Shown here one piece after another: positions 8,838 through 17,520 of a stretch of DNA of 39,387 nucleotides. The DNA lies in contig JACQWK010000431.1 in the NCBI GenBank assembly GCA_016209525.1, positions 1 through 39,387 on the forward strand, given 5' to 3'. Source of the stretch: Verrucomicrobiota bacterium. Its GTDB lineage: Bacteria; Verrucomicrobiota; Verrucomicrobiia; Limisphaerales; SIBE01. Every line of letters begins with the position of its first letter. Position 1 is the first letter of the stretch. Under the pieces are notes generated by a model. That model had not been told where the DNA came from. It searched no databases and worked only from the letters and a program-made list of their open reading frames with translations. A program made the position numbers and the translations under genes.

Positions 8838-10216
8838 GCACCGATTTGGCTCTTGATCGCATCACTAATCCGTTTGCTCCATTGCGCCAGCAGGACTTCG
8901 TCGCGGCCTTCGATCATGACCCGCGCTTTGGGTTCGGTTCCGGAATAGCGCAACAGTACCCGGCCGCCGGACGGTTTGATCTCCGCTTCGGCTTGATCGA
9001 CGAGTTGCATCACGCCCTTCAGTTGATCCAAGGGAAGTTTTTCCCGCACCCGCACATTGGTGAGCATCTGGGGGTAGCGCGTCCAGCACTGCAGCAGCTT
9101 GGACAACGGCCGGCTCTTTGCTCCCATGATATGGAGAATCTGCAGTGCGGCCACCAGCCCATCTCCGGTGGTGGAATGATCGGTGAAAATGAGATGGCCG
9201 CTTTGTTCGCCGCCAAAGTTGTAGCCTCCCCTGAGCATCCCTTCGATGACATATTTGTCGCCCACCTGCGTTCGAACCATACGGCCGCCGGCGGAACGAA
9301 GGACGGCTTCCAATCCGGCATTGCTCATTTCCGTGGTGACGATCGTTTTGTGATTGAGTGTTCCCAGTTCCAGCATGTGCAAACCGACGATGGCCATGAT
9401 GTCATCGCCGTCGAGTTTTCTTCCCGTCTCGTCGCAAAGAATCACGCGGTCGCCATCGCCGTCGTGGGCGAGACCGATGTCGGCTCTGTGATCGAAAACC
9501 TTTTGGCACATCTGCTCCGGATGCATGGAGCCGCAGTCCTTGTTGATGTTCATCCCGTCGGGCTGATTGCCGAAGACGATCACTTCGGCGCCGAGTTCCC
9601 GCAAGACGCACGGGGTCGATTTGTAGGTCGCGCCATGCGCGCAATCCACGACGATCCGCATGCCTTCCAAAGTCAGTCCCTTTGGAAATGAGGACTTCGC
9701 AAATTCAATATAACGGCCCAAGGCGTCGTCGATGCGGAACGCTTTCCCAATTTCATTGGCCGTGGGGCGGATATTCTCGATCTTGCCGCTAAACACCAAC
9801 TCCTCGATCTCACGCTCGATCTTGTCGTCCAGTTTGTAGCCGTCCGAACGGAAGAACTTGATCCCGTTGTCGTCGTAAAGATTGTGGGAAGCCGTGATGA
9901 CCATTCCGGCGTCGGCGCGCAGGCTGCGGGTCACGTAGGCCACTCCAGGCGTTGGCAGTGGTCCGATCAGAAGCACATCCACTCCCATTGAGAGAATGCC
10001 CGAAGACAAGGCGTTCTCGAGCATGTAACAGGATAGACGGGTGTCCTTCCCGATCACAATCTTGTGCTTGCCGCGGACCGACGAAGTTTGTTGGAGATTC
10101 TTGAACACATGCGCGGCCGCGCGCCCCAGCTTCAACGCCGTCTCCGCCGTCACCGGTTCGATGTTGGCTGTGCCCCGGACGCCATCCGTCCCAAAAATCT
10201 TTTTTGCGTCACTCAT
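8834..10216 (-). CDS. glmM: phosphoglucosamine mutase
   Basis: IFGTDGVRGTAN, TASHNLYDDNGIKFF, AHDGDGDRV, GGEQSGH, RYSGTEPKARVMIEG; adjacent to cdaA and ybbR. Confidence 0.93.
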   Translation of the reverse strand: MSDAKKIFGTDGVRGTANIEPVTAETALKLGRAAAHVFKNLQQTSSVRGKHKIVIGKDTRLSCYMLENALSSGILSMGVDVLLIGPLPTPGVAYVTRSLRADAGMVITASHNLYDDNGIKFFRSDGYKLDDKIEREIEELVFSGKIENIRPTANEIGKAFRIDDALGRYIEFAKSSFPKGLTLEGMRIVVDCAHGATYKSTPCVLRELGAEVIVFGNQPDGMNINKDCGSMHPEQMCQKVFDHRADIGLAHDGDGDRVILCDETGRKLDGDDIMAIVGLHMLELGTLNHKTIVTTEMSNAGLEAVLRSAGGRMVRTQVGDKYVIEGMLRGGYNFGGEQSGHLIFTDHSTTGDGLVAALQILHIMGAKSRPLSKLLQCWTRYPQMLTNVRVREKLPLDQLKGVMQLVDQAEAEIKPSGGRVLLRYSGTEPKARVMIEGRDEVLLAQWSKRISDAIKSQIGA

Positions 10217-10643
10217 TGGAAGAATTGATCACTCGTTCGGCGGTCACCGATGACGGCTTGACCTTGATCCTGGCCGCTTCGAAGCCGGTGGGAAGGCTGA
10301 CCAGCACTTCTCGGGTTTCTTTCGTGCCATTGGTTGCGTCCGCGAGATCCACAAATGCCCTTATATCAGTTTTCTCAAGCCGGCTCAAGGCGCTCGGCGT
10401 TGACCGGATTGTGACATCCACTCTGGCGGGAGTGATCGTGAATGTTTCCTTATCCCCAGGCGCGGTGAGAACCAGGACCGGCAAGTCGGGAAAAGTGTCG
10501 TCACGAGATTCGGTCAACGGATGGTCGCTGGGTCTGAATCCCTTCGAGATGGCGACTTGAATGAGAAACCAGATGAACACCGCCAAAGCAAGCGCGCCCG
10601 CCTTCCAGCGAAAATTGTGCAAAATAAAGTCCGGCAGCGACAT
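10209..10643 (-). CDS. YbbR-domain protein (CdaR-like)
   Basis: N-terminal TM (WKAGALALAVFIWFLIQVA) and YbbR-like repeat (VDVTIRSTPSALSRLEKTDIRAFVDLADAT); sits between cdaA and glmM. Confidence 0.8.
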   Translation of the reverse strand: MSLPDFILHNFRWKAGALALAVFIWFLIQVAISKGFRPSDHPLTESRDDTFPDLPVLVLTAPGDKETFTITPARVDVTIRSTPSALSRLEKTDIRAFVDLADATNGTKETREVLVSLPTGFEAARIKVKPSSVTAERVINSSNE

Positions 10644-10649
10644 GGGAGG

Positions 10650-11510
10650 TCATTTCTGAGGAACCTTCGAGGCGACCGGCGCCGGCGGAACCGCGCGGCT
10701 CGTGGCCCAAGAGCGGATGCGGTCAGCCAGACTCCGCGAACCGGGCCGCGTGACGAAGACCGAGGTTAGGAAAGCACGGAGTTCCTCAATGGAAACTCCG
10801 CGGACCAACTGGCCTTTGTAGGCATGAGAAATGGCGCCGGATTCCTCCGAGACCACCACCACCACGGCGTCGGTTTCTTCGCTCAAACCGATGGCGGCGC
10901 GGTGGCGCGTCCCCAACGACGGATTCAGGTCCTGACGCTGGGTCAGAGGGAAAATGCAGGCCGCATAAGCGATTTTGTCGCCCTTAATGATAACGCCCCC
11001 GTCGTGGATCGCATTATTTGGAAAAAAAATGGTCTCCAACATTTCCGGTGTCGCCTCGCAATCCACGAGAATTCCGGATTCCACGACATCTTGAAGTTGA
11101 ATCGCCTGTTCGATTGCGATCAAAGTCCCAATCCGAGCCTCCGACAAGCGTTCCGCAGTCTGAACAATCACTTCGATATTCTGCCGCTGCTCGTGGGCCG
11201 TGGTGAAGAGGGGCAGATTCCCGAGCTCCGCCAACAAACGCCGGAGTTCCGGCTGGAAAATGATCAGCACCGCGACCGCGGACAGCGCGAAGAAGTATTG
11301 CAGCAGGAAGCTCAGGACCTGGAGCTGAAGCAGCGTGGTCAGGAGTGTCACCGCGAGCACGACGGCGAAACCGATGGCGACCGCCCAGCCGCGCGTGCCG
11401 CGCAAGCCGCGGATGAACATGATTGCGTAGTAAATTCCTACGGTCAGAATCGCGATCTCCACGACAAAACGCCAAATCGTGTGTAAATTCCAAACCACTA
11501 GCTCTGGCAA
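10650..11510 (-). CDS. cdaA: diadenylate cyclase (c-di-AMP synthase)
   Basis: N-terminal TM helices; FFPNNAIHDGGVIIKGDKIAYAACIFPLTQ and LGTRHRAAIGLSEETDAVVVVVSEESG (DAC domain). Confidence 0.93.
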   Translation of the reverse strand: MPELVVWNLHTIWRFVVEIAILTVGIYYAIMFIRGLRGTRGWAVAIGFAVVLAVTLLTTLLQLQVLSFLLQYFFALSAVAVLIIFQPELRRLLAELGNLPLFTTAHEQRQNIEVIVQTAERLSEARIGTLIAIEQAIQLQDVVESGILVDCEATPEMLETIFFPNNAIHDGGVIIKGDKIAYAACIFPLTQRQDLNPSLGTRHRAAIGLSEETDAVVVVVSEESGAISHAYKGQLVRGVSIEELRAFLTSVFVTRPGSRSLADRIRSWATSRAVPPAPVASKVPQK

Positions 11511-12337
11511 TTAAGGATGTTCTCGGTCATGCGAACGGCCTGCAAGGTGGCCCCCACGTCATGGGTGCGGATAACCTGAACGCCCGCTCCCACAGCCCAG
11601 CAAACGCACGCCAAGCCCGCAGGCAATCGAGCCGCGACTTCGGTTCCCAGCAGTTTGCCCAGAAAAGACTTCCGCGACACACCAAGAAGCAAGGGCCGTC
11701 CGAACTTTTTAAAGCGGTTCAGACCTGCCAGCAACTCCAAATTGTGTTCCACGGTCTTTCCGAAGCCGATCCCCACGTCCAGCACGACTTGTTCCGGCTT
11801 CAAGCCTGCCGCTCCGAGCCGAGCCAGCCGGTCGGCGAAAAACAATCCCACTTCGTCAACGACATTGCCATAGGTCGGCTTGCTCTGCATCGTTTGCGGA
11901 GTCCCCTGCATATGCATGGCCACGTAGCCGGCCCCGGCTTCCGCGACGGCCTGCCACATGGCGGGATCTTCACGATTGGCCTCCACATCGTTCACCAGGC
12001 TGGCGCCCGCTTGGAGGGCGGCGCGCGCAACGCCCGGTTTGCGCGTATCGATGGAAAGAGGCACTCTCAAACACGCGGCAAGCTGCTCGATCACCGGGAT
12101 GACGCGCCGCAACTCCTCCGATTCCTCCACCGGAAGCGCCTGAGGACGAGTCGATTCACCCCCCACATCTATAATCTCCGCGCCTTCTTCGACTAATTTC
12201 ACGGCATGGGCGACCGCCGCCTTCGGATCCAGATACAAACCGCCGTCCGAGAAAGAATCCGGCGTCACATTCACAATGCCCATGATCACCGTCCGTCTTG
12301 GGAAAACGAACTCAAACTGGCGCGCACGGAGAATCAT
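11498..12337 (-). CDS. folP: dihydropteroate synthase
   Basis: MGIVNVTPDSFSDGG, DVGGESTRP, LVNDVEA, VVLDVGIGFGKT, GVSRKSF. The listed 415-aa ORF start is spurious; the ATG at 12337 overlaps the upstream stop (ATGA). Confidence 0.93.
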   Translation of the reverse strand: MILRARQFEFVFPRRTVIMGIVNVTPDSFSDGGLYLDPKAAVAHAVKLVEEGAEIIDVGGESTRPQALPVEESEELRRVIPVIEQLAACLRVPLSIDTRKPGVARAALQAGASLVNDVEANREDPAMWQAVAEAGAGYVAMHMQGTPQTMQSKPTYGNVVDEVGLFFADRLARLGAAGLKPEQVVLDVGIGFGKTVEHNLELLAGLNRFKKFGRPLLLGVSRKSFLGKLLGTEVAARLPAGLACVCWAVGAGVQVIRTHDVGATLQAVRMTENILNCQS

Positions 12338-13266
12338 GGCTTCTGATGAATCCATTGTTGCGCCCCTTGCACCAGGCAGCGCGCGATTCCGGCGACGATC
12401 TCGTCGGGCACTCCGATGGCCGGATTTGCCGACTGGGTTAACATGTGGCACTGGTCGTTCACATAATCGATCAAAACGAACTCTCCCTCCTCGGTCAAAG
12501 CGATCTCCGTGGAAAAGAAATTCATCCGCGTGACGCTGGCCAGGCGGCAGACGATCTCGCTCAAGGCTTCCAATCCGCAGGCTTTGATCTCTTCGGGCAG
12601 CAGCCGCCGATATTGGTCGGTAAAGCAATTCCACCAAGTGAACCAGAGCGTTCCAAAGGCGAAGAACACCCTGAAATAAGCCGGTTTGCCGTCGAGCAGA
12701 CGGGGCACGATGCGCTCCTGCAGCAAGTATCGAGCATCCGGCCACTCGCGCTGGGAACGCTGCAGGTCCTCAACGCTCGTGGCTTCCAAGATTACGCCCC
12801 GCTTCCCGTACCCCATGCTCGGCTTAACAACAAACGGCGCTCCAAGCTTTGCGCGGTCGGCATCCGTCAGAATGAATCCCTCGGCCTCGCCGCCAGGCAC
12901 AATCACGGTGTTCGGCAATCGGAAACCCGCGGCCAGTAGCCGGGGGTGCAACGCGGCCTTGTCAAAAGCTTCGCGAGCGATGTCCGGGGGATCGATGACC
13001 CGGGTCTTCTGATCGAAAGCGAGCCGGACCAGCCGATGGTAAATATCGTCCGGACGGTGGTGCTCGCTGTGCATGTTGATCAGGACCTTCGCCCAAACTT
13101 TGCCTTGCCGCAGCTTCTCGTAAAAGGCTTCAACCCACTCCGGATCGATCAGGAAGAAGTTCAGCCCGCGCTCGGCGCAGTGCTGTTGCACGCGGTGGAT
13201 GAAAAAATCATCCGCGTCCAACTGATGGGTCATGACCAAGTCATAAATTCGCATCGTCGGGTTCAC
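12334..13266 (-). CDS. ATP-grasp-like protein
   Basis: GAPFVVKPSMGYGKRGVILEATSVEDL..., YLLQERIVPRL, FFSTEIALTEEGEFVLIDYVND are consistent with an ATP-grasp fold. Confidence 0.7.
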   Translation of the reverse strand: MNPTMRIYDLVMTHQLDADDFFIHRVQQHCAERGLNFFLIDPEWVEAFYEKLRQGKVWAKVLINMHSEHHRPDDIYHRLVRLAFDQKTRVIDPPDIAREAFDKAALHPRLLAAGFRLPNTVIVPGGEAEGFILTDADRAKLGAPFVVKPSMGYGKRGVILEATSVEDLQRSQREWPDARYLLQERIVPRLLDGKPAYFRVFFAFGTLWFTWWNCFTDQYRRLLPEEIKACGLEALSEIVCRLASVTRMNFFSTEIALTEEGEFVLIDYVNDQCHMLTQSANPAIGVPDEIVAGIARCLVQGAQQWIHQKP

Positions 13267-13397
13267 TATTCGGCCCCATCGCTGTGGCTGTCAATCCCCG
13301 GCAGTGCAAACAAAATTGACGCTCCCAACGGCGCACGTTAGGAATCACGGCCACATTGCATTTAACAGTTCATCACCAATCCGGCGTGAGTCACCGC

Positions 13398-13450
13398 TCC
13401 TCATGCCTTCTCCCCTCATCGGATCAGGGGAGAGGGATCCAGGGCGAGGC
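13398..13450. repeat. palindromic intergenic repeat (CTCCCCT...AGGGGAG family)
   Basis: cttctcccctcatcggatcaggggagaggg; related to the palindrome at 39310-39375. Confidence 0.55.
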
Positions 13451-13480
13451 GACCTATGCCGTGAAAGTCAACGGGATCAA

Positions 13481-13945
13481 ATGTTCATGAAGCACGTCAA
13501 TTCACAGGCCGTGTCGCCGCTTTGCCAAGTTTGTGTTGCTCTGGTTCTGCTGATCGCGACTGGTTGCTCGACTTTCCATCGCGATTGGCGAAAAGCCGCG
13601 GCCGAACCAGCGCCGGCCAGCGACATCAGCGGTCGTTGGGAAGGCCGCTGGTTAAGCGACGTGAACGGCCACGCCGGCCGGCTGCGCTGCCTGATCGTCC
13701 GGCTCGAAAACGGCCGCTACGAGGCCCGGTTCCATGCGAATTATCGGAAGATATTCAGCTTTGGCTATACCGTGCCCCTGCGCGCGCAAGAAACAGCCGG
13801 AACGCTGCAATTCAAGGGAGAGGCAGACTTGGGCCGCTTGGCTGGAGGGAGGTACTCTTACGAAGGGCAAGCGAGCCCGACTAATTTTTTCTCGGTTTAT
13901 CGGGCAGCCCGCGACCACGGCACTTTCCGCATGACGCGGCCGTGA
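13481..13945 (+). CDS. putative lipoprotein
   Basis: Lipobox-like LVLLIATGCS after a hydrophobic leader; the ATG at 13481 suits a signal peptide better than the listed start 13304. Confidence 0.65.
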   Translation: MFMKHVNSQAVSPLCQVCVALVLLIATGCSTFHRDWRKAAAEPAPASDISGRWEGRWLSDVNGHAGRLRCLIVRLENGRYEARFHANYRKIFSFGYTVPLRAQETAGTLQFKGEADLGRLAGGRYSYEGQASPTNFFSVYRAARDHGTFRMTRP

Positions 13946-14077
13946 ACGGGAACGCTGCCATTACTGTGGAATGCCGAAAAGGAAGGAAGTTCTGAGGCAA
14001 CTGCCATTCACCCGGCGCGTGAGCAGTCTCCGTGGTGAAATGCCTTCGGATTCTTTCTTTGTGATCTCTATGATCTT

Positions 14078-14710
14078 TTGCGGCTAAAGTGCCGTTTTCA
14101 GGTTGAGAAGCTGGGCCGCGAACCATTATTGGGAATTGTGATCACGTTCCAGAATCTCCTTGCGGCACCGCCGGCAGCGCGTTTTTCCAACGACCGAATC
14201 TTGGTGAAGCCGAAGGATGGGATTCCCTTGCCTGCGCTCGCCGCTCAGCATGCTCGCGTCGGGAGCCGGGTACTGCGCGCATTCCCGCGCCTAGGTCATC
14301 TCCAAGTCGTCAAGCTTCCCGCAGGGGCCAGTGTGGCCAATATGATTGCCGCCTATCAGAAAAGCGGCTTGGTGGCCTTTGCGGAGCCGGATCACCTCCT
14401 GCAGCTCCTGATGGAATCGAATGATTTTCACTACGCAAACGGGGATCTATGGCATCTCAAGAACATCGGTCTTTATGGCGGCACTCCAGGCGCGGACATC
14501 CGTGCGACCGAGGACTGGGACATTCAAAAAACGGCCAGCGAGATCATCGTCGCGGTGATCGACAGCGGCACACTTTACACTCACGAAGACCTCGCGCCCA
14601 ACCTATGGATCAATCCGGGGGAGACCGGCGTCGATGCCTCCGGCAACGACAAACGCTCCAATGGCGCGACCGATGTTGGGAGCACCGAGCGTATTGGGGT
14701 GAAAACCTGA
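14078..14710 (+). pseudogene. truncated subtilase (S8) N-terminal region
   Basis: NDRILVKPKDG...LPAGASV..., then GLYGGTPGADIRATEDWDIQKTASEIIVAVIDSGTLYTHEDLAPNLWIN (catalytic Asp region). Stops soon after, with no His or Ser region. Confidence 0.7.
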
Positions 14711-15420
14711 TCGACTGGGGCGTGAGCGGGACTTCGAACCGACGTTGCATGGGCGCACTGCCGCCGCTGGGCCAGTGGGTCCGGTTGGAAGTGCGGGCCA
14801 GCCAGCTCAATTTGGAAGGCGCCAAGTTGAATGGCATGTCTTTCATGCTCGTGGACGGCCGAGCGACCTGGGATTATTGCGGAAGAATGGCGGCCCCCAG
14901 TTCACCGCCTGCCAACGCTCCACCGACGATCTCGCCGATCGCAGATCAAACCACGGAAATGAACCAGCCAGCGGGTCCGATCCACTTCACCGTGGCCGAC
15001 AATGAAACCCCTGCCGACCAATGGATCGTCTGGGGCACCTCATCCAATCAACAGTTAGTTCCCAACTCCAACATCGCTTTTTCGGGCGGAGGATCGAGCC
15101 GTTCTTTGTCCATCGTCCAATTCAAACTGGATGGAAACAATCTCGGCACCGAAGACACCTCCGAGCCTTACAGGATCATCTGGGACACAACCTCCACTGC
15201 CGAGGGCTCCCGCACGCTGACTGCGGTGGCTCGAGGTGCGGCCGGGAACCAAACCGTTTCCAATCCCGTGACGGTGTTCGTGGTGAACCTTGCCCGCACA
15301 CCGCATCTCTTTGTGTCCGACAGCGGCAGCGGCAACATTTACGAATTCGCTCCGGACGGAACGCGGACCACAGAAAATCGCTCCAGCTATCCCCCGCGAG
15401 ACAGCCTTTCTGATCCGCAG
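14711..15420 (+). pseudogene. mosaic remnants of secreted proteins (Ig-like and propeller-like fragments)
   Basis: In the frame of ORF 14449..15828: PLGQWVRLEVRASQLNLEGAKLNGMSFMLVDGRATWDYCGR; PPTISPIADQTTEMNQPAGPIHFTVADNETPADQ; LDGNNLGTEDTSEPYRIIWDTTSTAEGSRTLTAVARGAAGN; LFVSDSGSGNIYEFAPDGTRTT. Fragments do not form one intact gene. Confidence 0.55.
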
Positions 15421-15672
15421 TACCTGCACACAAGTGCTCACAGACTTCTTCCTTCGGCATTCTTCTTGAGTCGTGATGGCTTTGACGAACACGGTTCGTT
15501 CTCCGTGTTCCGCGGGCACCATTTGATGCGCGGATTCTACGTCGCGTCCAGTGGACAAATACCCCGAATAGTCGAGTGGGAGACGGCATTGGGTCCGTCC
15601 GGACGGCTGGCTTTGAAGCTTCAAATTCAGGTCTGGACCTACGTTGCCGGGATTCACCTAAATAAGGGAAGC

Positions 15673-16875
15673 TCACCTGCGCAACCGGTAGAACGTGTTC
15701 GCTGCGCCGATGCGAACGGCCGCGCGCTTGACGTTCTGTTCGGTCGTGATTGCGGGCTGCGGGTTGAGATCGGCAAAATTCGGCGGCGACAGGCTGGTGG
15801 CGCTTTGCACGGTCACATTGGCGATTGACGCGGGCCAGGACAGGATAATGTCGGCTCCAGAACGCGCGATGCTCAACCGCAGAGATTCCTCCGCCGGAAC
15901 CGCCAGTTCAAAGACCTGGCTTTGACCGCCGGCCAAGAGCAAGGCTTTCCCGTCAGTCGATACATCGAACCCCCAGTACTGGCCGGCGTAACTCGTGGCG
16001 GTATCCAAATCCTCCTTGGTGTAGGTGGTGTGCAGCGCGCCCAGCGTGGCGGCGCTGATCAGGTTGTAAACCTGAATGCCGTTGTCCGTCGTGTGCACAT
16101 AAAGCCGCCCGCCCCGCTCTACGGCCGTCCAGAGACCAAAGCTGCCCCCGCCCGTGAGTTCGCCGGCGTCACCGAGCAACGATTCGGCGCCTGTCGCAAG
16201 ATTGAGCGTGTAGAATTTCGGATGATCATTCTGTCCGGCATCCCCGTAATACGCGTAGCCTGTGTGCGTGCCGCCCACGCGCACATTGCGAATCCGCGTG
16301 CTGGCACTGGTATTGACGTAACCGTTGACGTTCCAACGCGTGTCCGCGGTCACCGAGAAAGGTTCGGCCACCACGCGCGCCAGCGAGAGGCGCCTGCGGT
16401 TGGCCGAAGGATTGTAAGTGGTGTAGATGATCGTATTCTCATCGACCCAATCGAAACTCTCCGCCGCCTGAGCCCCGCCCGGGACTTCGACATCGACGCG
16501 ATTCTGGCCGTCGAAGTTGTAGCGTGAAAAGGCCGTGGTGTTGGCGCCACTGGAGCCCAGCAGATAGACCGATTTTTTGGCGCCGCGGAAGGGCGCCATC
16601 ATGCGATGCTCGAACGGCGTGCCCGTCGTGTCCACCAGCAGGGTTGGGATGTTCGATCCGGACGGGTATCTTCCAAAGGAGGGAGTATTGATCTGGCAGA
16701 CGTAAATGTCCCCGTCGAAGTAGCGGGGATTGTACATGCTGTTACCTCCGATCCCCAAGTCGGCCCCCAAATTGATGGCGGTGCGAAGAGCGAGTTGCTT
16801 GGGCTGATTCGGCCCGGCGTGAGCGGCCAACGTTGCCAGACAAATTGTGAAGATTCGAAGAATGCGGAGTTTCAT
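15673..16875 (-). CDS. secreted beta-propeller-like protein
   Basis: Signal peptide MKLRILRIFTICLATLAAHA; repeating blade-like segments; C-terminal ...SWPASIANVTVQSATSLSPPNFADLN...NTFYRLRR segment. Start chosen at the internal Met before the signal peptide. Confidence 0.6.
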   Translation of the reverse strand: MKLRILRIFTICLATLAAHAGPNQPKQLALRTAINLGADLGIGGNSMYNPRYFDGDIYVCQINTPSFGRYPSGSNIPTLLVDTTGTPFEHRMMAPFRGAKKSVYLLGSSGANTTAFSRYNFDGQNRVDVEVPGGAQAAESFDWVDENTIIYTTYNPSANRRRLSLARVVAEPFSVTADTRWNVNGYVNTSASTRIRNVRVGGTHTGYAYYGDAGQNDHPKFYTLNLATGAESLLGDAGELTGGGSFGLWTAVERGGRLYVHTTDNGIQVYNLISAATLGALHTTYTKEDLDTATSYAGQYWGFDVSTDGKALLLAGGQSQVFELAVPAEESLRLSIARSGADIILSWPASIANVTVQSATSLSPPNFADLNPQPAITTEQNVKRAAVRIGAANTFYRLRR

Positions 16876-16982
16876 AAGGCTTTGGAAAGCGAGTGTCGTG
16901 TCCTTGAAATAGCTACGCATTCGTGAACGCTGTCAACGCGAATTTCAGCCTGCCACGTTTCCAGGTTACTCAATCCGATCGG

Positions 16983-17045
16983 AAAAGGTGTCAAAAGGTG
17001 TCAAAAGGTGTCAGTTCTTGAAAAGGAAAAGGTGTCAGTTCTTGA
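16983..17045. repeat. short tandem repeat, AAAAGGTGTC x3 plus a second AAAAGGTGTCAGTTCTTG
   Basis: Direct reading: aaaaggtgtc three times in tandem, then agttcttg, then aaaaggaaaaggtgtcagttcttg. Confidence 0.9.
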
Positions 17046-17520
17046 TTTCGTCAACTCTCAACGGCCGATGCGAAGACGGACTGTCCAAAATCAAGAATCC
17101 CCTCTCCCGCGTTCCTCACGCTCGAATGAGTTTCCCACCGAAGGCAACCCGGCGAGACAGGGCCGCGACCGAGGCTTGGCCGCAAAAAGGCGCTAAAGGC
17201 GCAAAGAGATTCCGTCTTGTTTGTGCCTCTTCGCGCCTCATTGCCGCCGACGACAACTTGTTCACGGGGCGCGAGCAAGTTGGACTGTTGGGGTGTAGTC
17301 CTCTTGTTGACCGCCGCGAAGTCATCTGGATTCACCGCGACGACGAAGTCGATGTCGCTGAATTCGTTATTCTGGCGCTCAGCCGACTTCAAGTCAGCGA
17401 TTTGGCAGATAGTTAAGATGCGCCCAGTTGCGCTAGGCAAGTCGGATCGAACTGGACAACCTGGTTGTCCTTCGGCTTACTGAGCGGACTTTGAATTGGA
17501 ACATTACGCCGGAAGTTTGA

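Noticed and set aside
12338-12745. N-terminal extension of the 415-aa folP ORF
   Set aside because: Overlaps the ATP-grasp gene out of frame; DHPS homology begins after the ATG at 12337.
14449-14710. First part of the 459-aa ORF 14449..15828
   Set aside because: Out of frame with the subtilase fragment; only the part from about 14711 on shows recognisable protein segments.
16983-17045. Possible CRISPR repeats
   Set aside because: Units are 10 bp with no regular 25-40 bp spacers and no cas genes in the window.
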